Shown piece after piece: positions 50,273 through 58,597 of a DNA stretch of 64,000 nucleotides. The DNA lies in NCBI RefSeq assembly GCF_040838345.1, contig NZ_JBAKFF010000001.1, forward strand, positions 372,001-436,000, in the 5' to 3' direction. The notes beneath the pieces were generated by a model. It searched no databases and was not told the origin of the DNA. It saw only the letters and a program-made list of their open reading frames with translations. This stretch comes from Spiribacter sp. 1M189 (GTDB taxonomy: Bacteria; Pseudomonadota; Gammaproteobacteria; Nitrococcales; Nitrococcaceae). The position numbers and the translations under genes were made by a program. Position 1 is the stretch's first letter. Each line of letters opens with the position of its first letter.

Positions 50273-53200
50273 CTATACGAGTCCCTCAGACCCCGCCGCC
50301 AGCCATGTGCTGATGCGCTGGATGAGATCCGGATCCGCCCGGTGGCCGAGGCGATCGAGCAGCTGGCGGGTCATCGCGTCGGATGTAAGCCGTGGGCGCC
50401 GATCGAGGTGACCGTGTTCGAGCAGCCAGCCCTCGAGCTGATCAACGTGATCCTGCTGAACACGCGCGACTTCGCGATTCCGCAGAGCCGTCACCAGGGC
50501 TTCGGCATCGCCATTGAGGGCCTCCGCCCTTTCCTGCACGCGCTCCACCATGCGGTCGGAAAAGGCGCCGGCGGCAATCAGTACGCCCCGGTCCACGGGT
50601 CGGCCCAGCCCCTGGCGGGCGAGTTCATGCCATGCCCGGGCGATCACGATCCGATCAGAAAGGGTGGCGCCGGCGTCCATTCGGGCATGGCATTCCCGGC
50701 CGGCGGGCGTATCCAACCAGGCCGCCAGCGGCCCCAGATGGCTCAGACGCCAGTCGCTGATGAGCTCGTGGAGGGTTTCCAGCTCGTCACGCAGCAAATG
50801 GAACAGGTGAATCGCCCCGGCATCCGTCCGCGGGTCAACCGCTGGCACCTGCAGGAGCCTCGCATATTCAGCGGGTTCGATTTCCGCCGGAGCCGGCGGC
50901 CGGTCCGGCAGCTCCACCGATGCCAGCGCCGTTGACTGCTCGCTGGCGCCGCGGATGGCACCGAGATCGATGCAGTGCGGTCGATGGCCAGTGGTCTGCG
51001 CCCAGAGTGCCATATCCTCGCGGCGGGCCGTGAGGTAGAGAATCTGTCGCCCCTCGCTGTTGGCAAGTGTCGATAGATTGTGGGCAACGGCGCCAAACCG
51101 GTCGGCATCGGTGTTGGTTAGTGCTTCGTCCAGCGCGAGCGGCAGAGGCGGGCCGTTGCCTTCCTGGTCACGGGCCCAGGCGATGCGGGCAGCGAGCAGC
51201 AGTTGCATGCGTGTGCCCGAGGAGAGCGCCGTGAGCGGTCGAGGGATGTCCTGGCGCAGGTCGCGGGCGACGGGCTGATGGTTGTCATCCACCTCCAGCG
51301 ACCACTGGTGTTGTGTGAATTGCTCGAAGCGGCGCCGCGCGTCGCGGATCAGTCCGGGTTCATGGCGCGCCCGGTAGTCGGCCTCGACTTCAGCAAGCAG
51401 CCAGTCACCCAGGTCCGCCTGCATCCGCGCGGCCCGCTTTTCGGCGAGTGACTCCACGAGTGTGTTCTCTTCGGCGATGGCGCTCGCCAGGGCATCATCG
51501 CCGCCGGCCCGTTCGACTTCGGCCGTCAGTGCCGTGATTTCCCGGGCCAGATCCTCGACGCGGTCGGCTTTTTCGGCCTGCCGGTCGATGGCCTCATCGA
51601 TCTCGGCGGGATCCGTTCTCTCAGTCCACTCGACAAGGGAGGGGTGCTCCTCAAGCGGGGCCCGCAGCTGCTTTTCTGCGAAGCGGGCCTGGTCCAGTTT
51701 GCGTCGGGTTTCGGTGAATTCACCGTGGGCCTCCAGTCGGGCAGCAAGACCCGTCCGGTCATCCACCGGCAGTTCCGCCTGCTCGTAGATCTTTGCCTGG
51801 GCGGTCCTCCGCCCGTCCAGGTCGGCTGAGAGACGCTGATGTCGGCGGGAGCGCTCGTCGAGCTTCGTCTCCAACTCGCGGGCCTGGTCCAGCTGTTCGG
51901 CGAGTGATTCCAGCGCTGTCTGAAGGGTGGCGGTGTCGGGGGTGGCGATATGGGTCCAGGTCGCCAGTCGCTCACGCAATTGCCCCTGCATCCGCTGGAT
52001 CTGCTGATCCTGCTCGGCCAGCCTGGCTGCCTCACGCTCAACCGTCGAACGGGTCGTGTCCAGCTGACGGACAAGGTCCATGAAGCGCTCCAGCCCGAGG
52101 TCTTCGCAGTCGAGATGTTGAAGCCCGCTCTCGCGACGCAGCTCATCGAGATGAGCCCGCGCCTCGGCCACGGCGGTGGAGACGTTGCGATCGCCCGGGC
52201 GGGGGTGTGCGTAGGCCCGAATCGCCGCGCCGGTTGCTGCGATGGTGGCGATGCCGCCGGCTGCAAGAGTCAAAGGATCGCCGGTGAGGATTCCTGCCAG
52301 CAACCCGAGCACGCCACCAGCCGCCGCCGTAGCGGTCAGTCGCAGGGTGGTCCGATCGCCTTTCCGGGGCTCGGGTGTTTCCGTCCGGGCCTGCCAGTAT
52401 CGGACTTCGCGATAGGCCCTCAGCGCTTCTCCGAGGGCCTCGATATGCTGAGGGTCAAATAAAGGTAAGGATTCACTATCACTGTTGAGCGCCATTGATG
52501 CGTGATTGCATTCGGCCTGGGTGGCGGCCAGTGCTTCGGCGGTGTGGCGACGCGACTGCTCCGTGCTGCGCAGCTCGTCGAGCCTGATCCGGCACTCGGA
52601 GAGCAGGGAACGCTCTGGTCGGCCATCGGCCAGACCAGTCGCTTTCAGTGCAGCCTGCAGCTGCCCCTGTTCCTGTTCCAGCACCTGAATCTCTTGCTGC
52701 AATGCCTGGATGTCGCGCGTGTGCTGATCGACGCGCTCACCCTCGTTGCCCTGCAGGCCCTCGAGCACGGCGGGGAACCTGGCAAGGTGGGCTTCCAGCG
52801 CCCGGCGTCCATCGATCGCTTCCCTGAGCTGGCGGGTCTGTCGCAGGCGCGCCATGCCACTCTGGGCGGCGCGTGCATCGTCGAGTGATTGCTGGAGCTC
52901 GGGCAGGCGCTGGCGCTGTTGATCAAGGCTGCGGTAGCTTCGTTCCGTGTCCTCACGTCGGCTACGGGCCGCCTGCCAGGCGCGGCGCTCGTTCTGCGGG
53001 AAGGTGGCAGGCGCCAGTCCTGCTTCGTCCCGGACGCGCTCCAGATCGATACCTCCGGCCAGCGCCTCGCGGAGGCGTCGGCTGAGCCGCGCCTCGCTCT
53101 CGTCATCGGGCGAGATCAGAGTCTCCGCCTGCAGCCAGTAGCAATGCAGGGCATCCGCAGTGGGTAGCGGAGGCGATTCGACTTGCTCGCCGTCGCACAG

Positions 53201-53449
53201 CCAGCGGCGATACGGCCCGTTGCGCTGGGCCTCCCAGCGCCGGGTGCCATCACTGAATCGGGCCGCGATGGAAAGCGCCGGCGGATCCCCCGGGCGCGGT
53301 TCGCCAAGTAGATACTGCAGCGCGCGGATCAGGCTGCTCTTGCCGATGGCGTTGGGCCCGACAATAAAATTGATGCCGGCATGGAAGTCGTTGAGTTGAA
53401 CCGGATCGATGCCGGGCAGCTGGTGGATGTCGATGCCGGTGAGCCGCAT
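50273..53449 (-). CDS. SMC-like repair ATPase (YhaN/SbcC-like) with membrane-like hairpin and C-terminal extension
   Basis: This 1058-residue ABC-type coiled-coil ATPase has Walker [10 protein letters not shown] (31-39), signature [18 protein letters not shown] (near 740) and Walker [12 protein letters not shown] (near 770). Long coiled coils lie between, interrupted at about 365-416 by two hydrophobic helices separated by GDPLT, as in YhaN-type proteins, which may anchor it to the membrane. After the ATPase core about 215 residues of unrecognised helical sequence follow, more than YhaN normally has. The ATG shares its A with the upstream nuclease stop (TGATG). It likely processes DNA ends with that nuclease. 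Confidence 0.82.
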   Translation of the reverse strand: MRLTGIDIHQLPGIDPVQLNDFHAGINFIVGPNAIGKSSLIRALQYLLGEPRPGDPPALSIAARFSDGTRRWEAQRNGPYRRWLCDGEQVESPPLPTADALHCYWLQAETLISPDDESEARLSRRLREALAGGIDLERVRDEAGLAPATFPQNERRAWQAARSRREDTERSYRSLDQQRQRLPELQQSLDDARAAQSGMARLRQTRQLREAIDGRRALEAHLARFPAVLEGLQGNEGERVDQHTRDIQALQQEIQVLEQEQGQLQAALKATGLADGRPERSLLSECRIRLDELRSTEQSRRHTAEALAATQAECNHASMALNSDSESLPLFDPQHIEALGEALRAYREVRYWQARTETPEPRKGDRTTLRLTATAAAGGVLGLLAGILTGDPLTLAAGGIATIAATGAAIRAYAHPRPGDRNVSTAVAEARAHLDELRRESGLQHLDCEDLGLERFMDLVRQLDTTRSTVEREAARLAEQDQQIQRMQGQLRERLATWTHIATPDTATLQTALESLAEQLDQARELETKLDERSRRHQRLSADLDGRRTAQAKIYEQAELPVDDRTGLAARLEAHGEFTETRRKLDQARFAEKQLRAPLEEHPSLVEWTERTDPAEIDEAIDRQAEKADRVEDLAREITALTAEVERAGGDDALASAIAEENTLVESLAEKRAARMQADLGDWLLAEVEADYRARHEPGLIRDARRRFEQFTQHQWSLEVDDNHQPVARDLRQDIPRPLTALSSGTRMQLLLAARIAWARDQEGNGPPLPLALDEALTNTDADRFGAVAHNLSTLANSEGRQILYLTARREDMALWAQTTGHRPHCIDLGAIRGASEQSTALASVELPDRPPAPAEIEPAEYARLLQVPAVDPRTDAGAIHLFHLLRDELETLHELISDWRLSHLGPLAAWLDTPAGRECHARMDAGATLSDRIVIARAWHELARQGLGRPVDRGVLIAAGAFSDRMVERVQERAEALNGDAEALVTALRNREVARVQQDHVDQLEGWLLEHGHLDRRPRLTSDAMTRQLLDRLGHRADPDLIQRISTWLAAGSEGLV

Positions 53450-54738
53450 CAGTCCGCCTCCTGGGCGAGCATGGCCCGCAGCGCATCCTGGCCGCGCTCA
53501 CGCAGCCACTCGGCAATGCATTCCGCATCAGGATCCTCGCCGGGTAGCTGGCGCCAGCGACTGTCAGCGGTGCCCGACGCGAGATGTCGCTCCGCGGCCC
53601 CGAGCAATTCCCGTCGCTCCGGATCGTCCTGAGCGCGCTCCAGGCTGAGCAGTCGGCGGGCAAGGAGACCCGGTTGATCATCGCGCTCGGCGAGTCTCGA
53701 CAGCGGGATGGTGGGGCGGGTGTCGATCCGGAGCCGCTCGAGGAACCACTGAATCTGCCCGGTCCCCGGCAGTCCCATTGCTCGCCCGCTGTCGGGCAGC
53801 TCGGCCTCCATCGCCTCTCGGGTGAGGTCGCACTCGCCGACCAGCCTGATGCGCAGGCCAACGAGGTCGGGCCAGTCCACCCCCTGGGTCAGGTCTGTGG
53901 CGAGTGCCTCGAGCCGCCGGCTGATGGCGGTTGTGACCGCCGCGCCGGCGGTCACGCCGGTGATATCCACATCCAGGCGTTCCCATCGCAGCGGCGCCAG
54001 GGGACGCTGCTCAAGGCGCTGTATGCGGCCGTCGCGGATCTCCAGCAGCCAGGGCCCGCGAGGGCCGGGTTCACCGGCATCCAGGCCCACGACGCTGCCC
54101 AGATACCCCATCGCCTGGTCAGTACCCAGCGCGTCCGGCTGATGGATATGCCCGAGCAACCAGGCGTCGAAGCCGGTGTTGCGGAGTTGCTCGCTGGTGA
54201 CCGGTGCATAAGTGCTTTGGGACTGGTCTCGGTCGCAGTGGAGCAGTCCCAGTCGGGGGGCCGGGCCGAGGTTCGCGGGAAGGGTCAGGATGGGGCTCTC
54301 GTTGACGCGGAGGGCTGGAAAAGACCAGCCCCAGACGGTGACCTCCTCCGGGTTGCCACTGGCATCGCCGGCTATCCCAACGGACTCCCATTCGCCGCCT
54401 GCGCCCAGCAGTCTGGCATCGGGAACCTCGTCGATCAGCCGCGGGAGAATGTCGACGTCGTGATTGCCGCTAACGGCCAGCAGTTGTATGCCGGCGCGGC
54501 TCAGTCGGGCAGCGCCGGCCTGCAGTCGCGGCAGCGCCTCAAAGTAGTCCTGCGTGGACTCGGCGACATCCCCGGCGAGCAGCACGGCCTGAACGCGTTC
54601 GCGCAGGGCGAGCGCGATGACCCGTTCCCAGGCGGTCGCGGGGGAGAAATCATCGATGCGCGCCGAGAGATGCTCAGGCAACCGGGGCGGGCGGCGGCCG
54701 AGATGCAGATCGCCAACGGCAAGGAGCTTGATGGTCAT
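53449..54738 (-). CDS. SbcD/YhaO-like metallophosphoesterase nuclease
   Basis: This 429-residue calcineurin-like nuclease has the metal-binding series LLAVGDLHLG, VLLAGDVAES, LLAVSGNHDVDI and LLGHIHQPD, all present. It is the expected Mre11/SbcD-type partner of the adjacent SMC-like ATPase. The C-terminal half (about 240-429) is divergent and probably docks the ATPase. The start at 54738 is preferred; reading back to 54774 would enter the hairpin terminator of the DUF1127 gene. This pair may replace SbcCD, or act beside it. Confidence 0.85.
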   Translation of the reverse strand: MTIKLLAVGDLHLGRRPPRLPEHLSARIDDFSPATAWERVIALALRERVQAVLLAGDVAESTQDYFEALPRLQAGAARLSRAGIQLLAVSGNHDVDILPRLIDEVPDARLLGAGGEWESVGIAGDASGNPEEVTVWGWSFPALRVNESPILTLPANLGPAPRLGLLHCDRDQSQSTYAPVTSEQLRNTGFDAWLLGHIHQPDALGTDQAMGYLGSVVGLDAGEPGPRGPWLLEIRDGRIQRLEQRPLAPLRWERLDVDITGVTAGAAVTTAISRRLEALATDLTQGVDWPDLVGLRIRLVGECDLTREAMEAELPDSGRAMGLPGTGQIQWFLERLRIDTRPTIPLSRLAERDDQPGLLARRLLSLERAQDDPERRELLGAAERHLASGTADSRWRQLPGEDPDAECIAEWLRERGQDALRAMLAQEAD

Positions 54739-54767
54739 TGCCCCAATGCTCCGAGATCCGACCGTCT

Positions 54768-54810
54768 TAAACAAGTCGACCGCCGGTGCAAGCCTGCACC
54801 GACGGTCGAC
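54768..54810 (-). terminator. Intrinsic terminator of the DUF1127 gene
   Basis: GTCGACCG and CGGTCGAC (outer arms 54775-54782 and 54803-54810), plus GGTGCA and TGCACC (inner arms), form a long hairpin with one internal mismatch pair and the loop AGCC. On the minus strand TTGTTT follows. It separates the DUF1127 gene from the repair operon. Confidence 0.75.
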
Positions 54811-54830
54811 TCAGCGTTGCCGTATCAGGG

Positions 54831-55145
54831 CTACTGTCGGGTTTCGCGCGGCATCCGGGCCCTGGGCTCGTGGCGTTCGGCCGGTGCACCGGCGCGCTTG
54901 ACCAGCCGGATCTGCCCAAGAGGCTGCGTGTAGATGCGAGTCAGCTGATACTCGCTGACCCGCCCGGCCTCTCTGCGGCTCACGCCGATATCATCGAGCA
55001 GATGGCCGTTCAGCCGGCTCAAGGACTCAGCGGCACGGTTACGGCGACGGTTGCGCAGCCAGTGGCCGATGGCGCGGGACAGCCCCATCGGCGGCATGGC
55101 CGGCATGTAGAGTTCGGTATCGTGGCGATCTGTCTGGCCGACCAT
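54831..55145 (-). CDS. DUF1127 (YjiS-like) protein
   Basis: This 104-residue basic protein has the DUF1127 core AIGHWLRNRRRNRAAESLSRLNGHLLDDIGVSRREA. Homologues are small Arg-rich proteins linked to RNA or phosphate and virulence gene control in some Alphaproteobacteria; the role here is unknown. The C-terminal 40 residues (about 65-104) are extra and poorly conserved. A very strong GGAGGTGA ribosome site is present. It is divergent from a LysR gene, with a TTCAG-N5-CTGAA inverted repeat just upstream of its ribosome site. Confidence 0.85.
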   Translation of the reverse strand: MVGQTDRHDTELYMPAMPPMGLSRAIGHWLRNRRRNRAAESLSRLNGHLLDDIGVSRREAGRVSEYQLTRIYTQPLGQIRLVKRAGAPAERHEPRARMPRETRQ

Positions 55146-55160
55146 GGTGCTTCACCTCCG

Positions 55161-55175
55161 TTCAGTTGTGCTGAA
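55161..55175. promoter_or_regulatory. LysR-type box near the DUF1127 start
   Basis: TTCAG-TTGTG-CTGAA is a perfect five-base inverted repeat containing the LysR T-N11-A layout. It lies 16 bases before the DUF1127 ATG and immediately before its ribosome site. Confidence 0.6.
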
Positions 55176-55229
55176 TGTGCATGGCGGGAGCCCTGTGTTT
55201 CCCGTCAGGGATATTGTCTCCACGGAAGT

Positions 55230-55258
55230 TTGTTCAGGCAACTGAAAAAGAATAAACT
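55230..55258 (+). promoter_or_regulatory. Likely lysR promoter containing a second LysR-type box
   Basis: TTGTTC (55230-55235), 17 bases and TAAACT (55253-55258) form a weak sigma-70 promoter. TTCAG-GCAA-CTGAA (55233-55246) is a second copy of the inverted repeat and sits between and over the promoter elements, as expected for autorepression. Confidence 0.55.
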
Positions 55259-55305
55259 TTATAGTGAATTTTCTTGAACCATATGGCCATCATCGGGAGA
55301 CCGCG

Positions 55306-56223
55306 ATGTCCACACCTACATCCCCCAATTCGCCTCAGGGGCTCCCCCTGCTGGATATGGAGATCCTCCGCACGTTTGTAGCCATTGCCGAGACCGGCAG
55401 CTTTTCGCGGGCCGCGCAGCAGATCTACCGGACGCCTTCTGCGGTGAGCATGCAGATTAAACGGCTTGAGGAAATGCTTGGTCGGGCCCTGTTCGTGCGA
55501 GAACCACGACAGGTCCACCTCACGCCGGAAGGCGAGACCATGTTGGGTTATGCCCGACAGCTCCTCGAACTCAATGACGAGGCGGTGGGCCAGTTTCTCT
55601 CACCACAGGTGGGTGGGACCGTGCGGCTGGGCGCACCAGACGACCTTGGGACCCGGGTGCTGCCGGGTATCCTCTCGCAGTTCAGTCGCAGCTTTCCGGC
55701 GGTCCAGGTCAACGTCCGGGTGGGGCGCAGTCCGGATCTGATGCGCCGTCTGGATATCGGCGAGCTGGACATCGCGCTTTTGATTGCCGAGGCGGGTAAC
55801 CGTCCACACCCCCTGGCCGAGCCCATCTATCGCGAGCCGCTGGTCTGGGCGGGCCGAGAGGGTGGGGTTGCCCTGCAGCGATCACCGCTGCCGATCGCCG
55901 TCGCCGACCGCGGCTGTGCCTGGCGGCGCATGGCGTTGGAGGCCCTTAACCGTAGTGGGCACCGCTATCGGATTGCCTACACCTGTGAGCACACGGGTGC
56001 CCAGGAGGCCGCCATCCATCAGGATATTGCCGTCACACCGTTCCCTCGCGGGCTGGTGCAACCGCCCTTGCGGGTCATCGAGGAGGATGAAGCCGGTCTG
56101 TCGCCCCTCGGCGATTACGAGGTGCTCCTGCTGCGCATGCCGGCGCGAGGAGCCGCCGTCGAGGCGCTGGCCCAGCATGTGGTGGACCATTTTGCCGGCA
56201 CTCCCAATGGTGCCGCGGCGTGA
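55306..56223 (+). CDS. LysR-family transcriptional regulator (LrhA/HexA-like)
   Basis: This 305-residue regulator has the N-terminal winged helix LLDMEILRTFVAIAETGSFSRAAQQIYRTPSAVSMQIKRLEEMLGRALF. A PBP2-like effector domain (about 105-300) follows. The HTH and the RQLLELNDEAV linker resemble the LrhA/PecT/HexA branch, which often controls motility and surface traits. The ATG at 55306 has GGGAG upstream. Two identical-arm inverted repeats separate it from the DUF1127 gene, a likely target. The effector is unknown. Confidence 0.9.
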   Translation: MSTPTSPNSPQGLPLLDMEILRTFVAIAETGSFSRAAQQIYRTPSAVSMQIKRLEEMLGRALFVREPRQVHLTPEGETMLGYARQLLELNDEAVGQFLSPQVGGTVRLGAPDDLGTRVLPGILSQFSRSFPAVQVNVRVGRSPDLMRRLDIGELDIALLIAEAGNRPHPLAEPIYREPLVWAGREGGVALQRSPLPIAVADRGCAWRRMALEALNRSGHRYRIAYTCEHTGAQEAAIHQDIAVTPFPRGLVQPPLRVIEEDEAGLSPLGDYEVLLLRMPARGAAVEALAQHVVDHFAGTPNGAAA

Positions 56224-56247
56224 CTGCCAGACGGGTATCCGATCGAG

Positions 56248-56931
56248 TCAGGTAGCGGGCCTTTCCGTGATCCGAATGGCGGCGGTGAAGGAATAGCCGA
56301 CGCCGCGTGCGGTCTGGATGGGGCTCGGTTCGCCGGTTTCCTCCTCGATCTTCGTGCGCAGACGACGAACCAGCACCTCCATGCGTCGCATGTCGTAGCT
56401 GCTCTCGTTGGCGCCGAGATACCGGATGATCTCGCGACGGTCTACAGCCGTGCCCGGCTCCCGGGCCAGCGCATGCAAAAAGCCGAGTTCCGAGGCAGTG
56501 AGCCGTACCGGTTGTCCGGTGGGTGCCACGAGGATCCAGTTGAGCAGATCGAGTGTCCACTGGCTCGCGCCGGGGAGCCGGTGGATGAGGTTGCGAACCG
56601 TTAGTGTGACTTCCTCGAGATTCAATGGCTTCTGCAGGTAATCATCGGCGCCCAGCGTGCGGGCCTCGATCCGGGCTCGGGCCGATGGATGGCCGGTGAT
56701 GATGATCACGCCGGTGTGCTCGGCGGGCTGATGCGATCTCAGCCAGTCAAGGCCGCCCACACCCGGCAGTGTCAGATCCAGCAGGATCGTGCGCGTCTGA
56801 TTGGCTGCCAGCCATCGCTCTGCCGCCTCTACCGAGGACAGCCCGATCGCCCGCAGGCCCTCCATCTGGAGGGTGGTGACGATTGCGTCCTGCAGCTCTG
56901 ATTCGTCTTCAACGACCAGTGCGTCGATCAT
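56248..56931 (-). CDS. Orphan OmpR-type response regulator
   Basis: This 227-residue protein has a receiver domain (1-120) with an acidic cluster VVEDES, phospho-acceptor Asp in ILLDLTLPG, Thr in IIITGHP and Lys in YLQKPL. A winged helix (about 130-220) follows, with LTASELGFLHALAREPGTAVDRREIIRYL and RRMEVLVRRLRTKIEEE ending in GVGYSF. The start at 56931 follows an AAGGA site; a 29-codon extension to 57018 is not receiver-like. No histidine kinase is adjacent, so its partner is elsewhere. Confidence 0.88.
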   Translation of the reverse strand: MIDALVVEDESELQDAIVTTLQMEGLRAIGLSSVEAAERWLAANQTRTILLDLTLPGVGGLDWLRSHQPAEHTGVIIITGHPSARARIEARTLGADDYLQKPLNLEEVTLTVRNLIHRLPGASQWTLDLLNWILVAPTGQPVRLTASELGFLHALAREPGTAVDRREIIRYLGANESSYDMRRMEVLVRRLRTKIEEETGEPSPIQTARGVGYSFTAAIRITERPAT

Positions 56932-57044
56932 GTTCTGCGTCCTTACAGCTTTTTCGTCTCCATTGTATCGCGCAACGGCTTGCTGGAACTGACCAAACCT
57001 GTCACTCATACTATCCATGGATATACGTTTCCGGATGATGGCTT

Positions 57045-58007
57045 TTGCGTAGTAGACAACGCCTGCGGACCCGATGGCCCGTCATCGCCGGATGGCTGGC
57101 CATGATCCTGGGGATAGGGATGCCAGCCACGGTCCCGGCGCTTGATCTGGGCCCGCTGGACGGGATCGCACCCCCGGTCGGAGTGACCGGCGTGAGCCTC
57201 GAGCTGGCGGATCGTTCATTGTCGGGTTCGCTCGACATTCCTCACGTTGGGCCAACGGATGCCCGGGTTGAACGGCGCAATGCCAACCTGCGCCTGGGTC
57301 ATGGTTTCGAGCTCGCCGGGATGCCGGCCTATGCCTACGGTGAGCTGCCCCTTGTCGACTATCAGGTCAGTGGCGAGGCCGCACAGCGCTTCGAGCTGGA
57401 TCCGGGCAAGGGCGTCGGAGACCTCGCACTGGCGCTGGCGGTCTGGCCTCACGCCGACCGGGACAAGGGGCAGTATCTGGGCGTAGCCGGTTACCTGATT
57501 GCCCCCACCGGCGAATACGAGGCCGGCCGCACCCTCGGTGCCAATCTGAACCCCGGCAGCAATCGCTACGCGGCCATTCTCCAGGCCGGCGGCCAGCAGC
57601 GGCTTGGCGATCATTTCGAATGGAATCTGGCGGCCGATGTGATGTTCTTCGGTGACAACGACGAGTACATCGGCGAGCGCGTCGCCATCACCCGCTCGGG
57701 GCTTGCCCCGGCGGAGCCGGCCACGCTTGAGGTCAAGCCCTACATCAGCTACCAGACCTCGCTCGCCTGGCGTCCGCATCCCGCGGTGACCCTTGCGGCA
57801 AGCTACTACATCGACCGCGGTGCCGAATCCCGGGTTGACGGCGGTGACTGGGGGGCATCGATCAATCGCGAGCGTTACGGCCTGTGGGGCCTGTTTGCGC
57901 TGTCACTCCGAACGCGGCTCAACATCAGCTACAAGCGCCCGGTGGACGACGACAGCGCCCTCGAGCTGGACGATGCATTGCAGATCCGGCTGGTGCGCTT
58001 CTTCTAG
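57045..58007 (+). CDS. Secreted, probably outer-membrane protein beside the ttr locus
   Basis: This 320-residue protein has a Sec signal (QRLRTRWPVIAGWLAMILGIGMPATVPA). The mature part is made of alternating beta strands with Gly and aromatic residues (GQYLGVAGYLIAPTGEYEAG, LEVKPYISYQTSLAWRPHPAVTLAASYYIDRG) and ends in Phe (RLVRFF), as outer-membrane barrels do. It resembles the MetA-phenol-degradation or transporter-like family of unclear function. The start is apparently TTG at 57045, because a stop precedes it in frame. The 3' end overlaps ttrR by four bases. A role as a porin for sulfur compounds is a guess from location. Confidence 0.7.
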   Translation: MRSRQRLRTRWPVIAGWLAMILGIGMPATVPALDLGPLDGIAPPVGVTGVSLELADRSLSGSLDIPHVGPTDARVERRNANLRLGHGFELAGMPAYAYGELPLVDYQVSGEAAQRFELDPGKGVGDLALALAVWPHADRDKGQYLGVAGYLIAPTGEYEAGRTLGANLNPGSNRYAAILQAGGQQRLGDHFEWNLAADVMFFGDNDEYIGERVAITRSGLAPAEPATLEVKPYISYQTSLAWRPHPAVTLAASYYIDRGAESRVDGGDWGASINRERYGLWGLFALSLRTRLNISYKRPVDDDSALELDDALQIRLVRFF

Positions 58008-58597
58008 TCGAGCCGCTGCCAGAGCGCGGCGAGCTCGGCGCTGTTGGCCGCCCCCATTTTCTCGACCACGCGCGCCCGGTGGACCTCTACGGTGCGCACG
58101 GCGATATGCAGCGCCTCGGCGATGGCTCGATTGGTCATGCCCTCGCTGACGCAGCGGGCGATCTCCCGTTCGCGATCGCTGAGCTGCCCGGCGCGGGCCA
58201 GGATGTCCCGCCTGGCCGCATGAGCCCGCGCCCGCTCGAAGGCCGTGGCGAGGGCATGTTGCAGCGCGTCGGCGCCCACTGGCTTTTGCAGAAAATCCAC
58301 GGCGCCGCGTTTCATGGCATCCACGGCAAGGTCCACGTCGCCATGACCGGTCAGGATGACCACGCCCAGACAGGCGTTCTCGGCCTGCAGACGCTCGTGC
58401 ACCGCGGTGCCATCGAGCCCCGGCATGCGCATGTCGAGAATGACGGCGGCCGGGTCCTGCAGGTCCGCGCCGGCGAGGAAATCCTCGCCACCGGGCCAGT
58501 ACGTCACCTCCAGATCCAGCCCTTCGAGCAGGTATCGGCACGCCTCGGCCACGCCGGCATCGTCATCGACCAGGTGAACGGGCAGGGCATCGATCAT
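58004..58597 (-). CDS. ttrR: TtrR, response regulator for tetrathionate respiration
   Basis: This 197-residue FixJ/NarL-type regulator has a receiver with Asp55 (VILDMRMPG), VILTGHGDV and FLQKPV, then a LuxR helix-turn-helix (LSDREREIARCVSEGMTNRAIAEALHIAVRTVEVHRARVVEKM). Its ATG overlaps the ttrS stop (ATGA). With TtrS it should activate the divergent ttrBCA operon when tetrathionate is present. Assignment rests on the TtrS-type sensor and the adjacent reductase. Confidence 0.9.
   Translation of the reverse strand: MIDALPVHLVDDDAGVAEACRYLLEGLDLEVTYWPGGEDFLAGADLQDPAAVILDMRMPGLDGTAVHERLQAENACLGVVILTGHGDVDLAVDAMKRGAVDFLQKPVGADALQHALATAFERARAHAARRDILARAGQLSDREREIARCVSEGMTNRAIAEALHIAVRTVEVHRARVVEKMGAANSAELAALWQRLD

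Noticed and set aside
54739-54774. Twelve-codon N-terminal extension of the SbcD-like gene
   Set aside because: It runs into the T tract of the DUF1127 terminator hairpin, and the family N-terminus begins at 54738.
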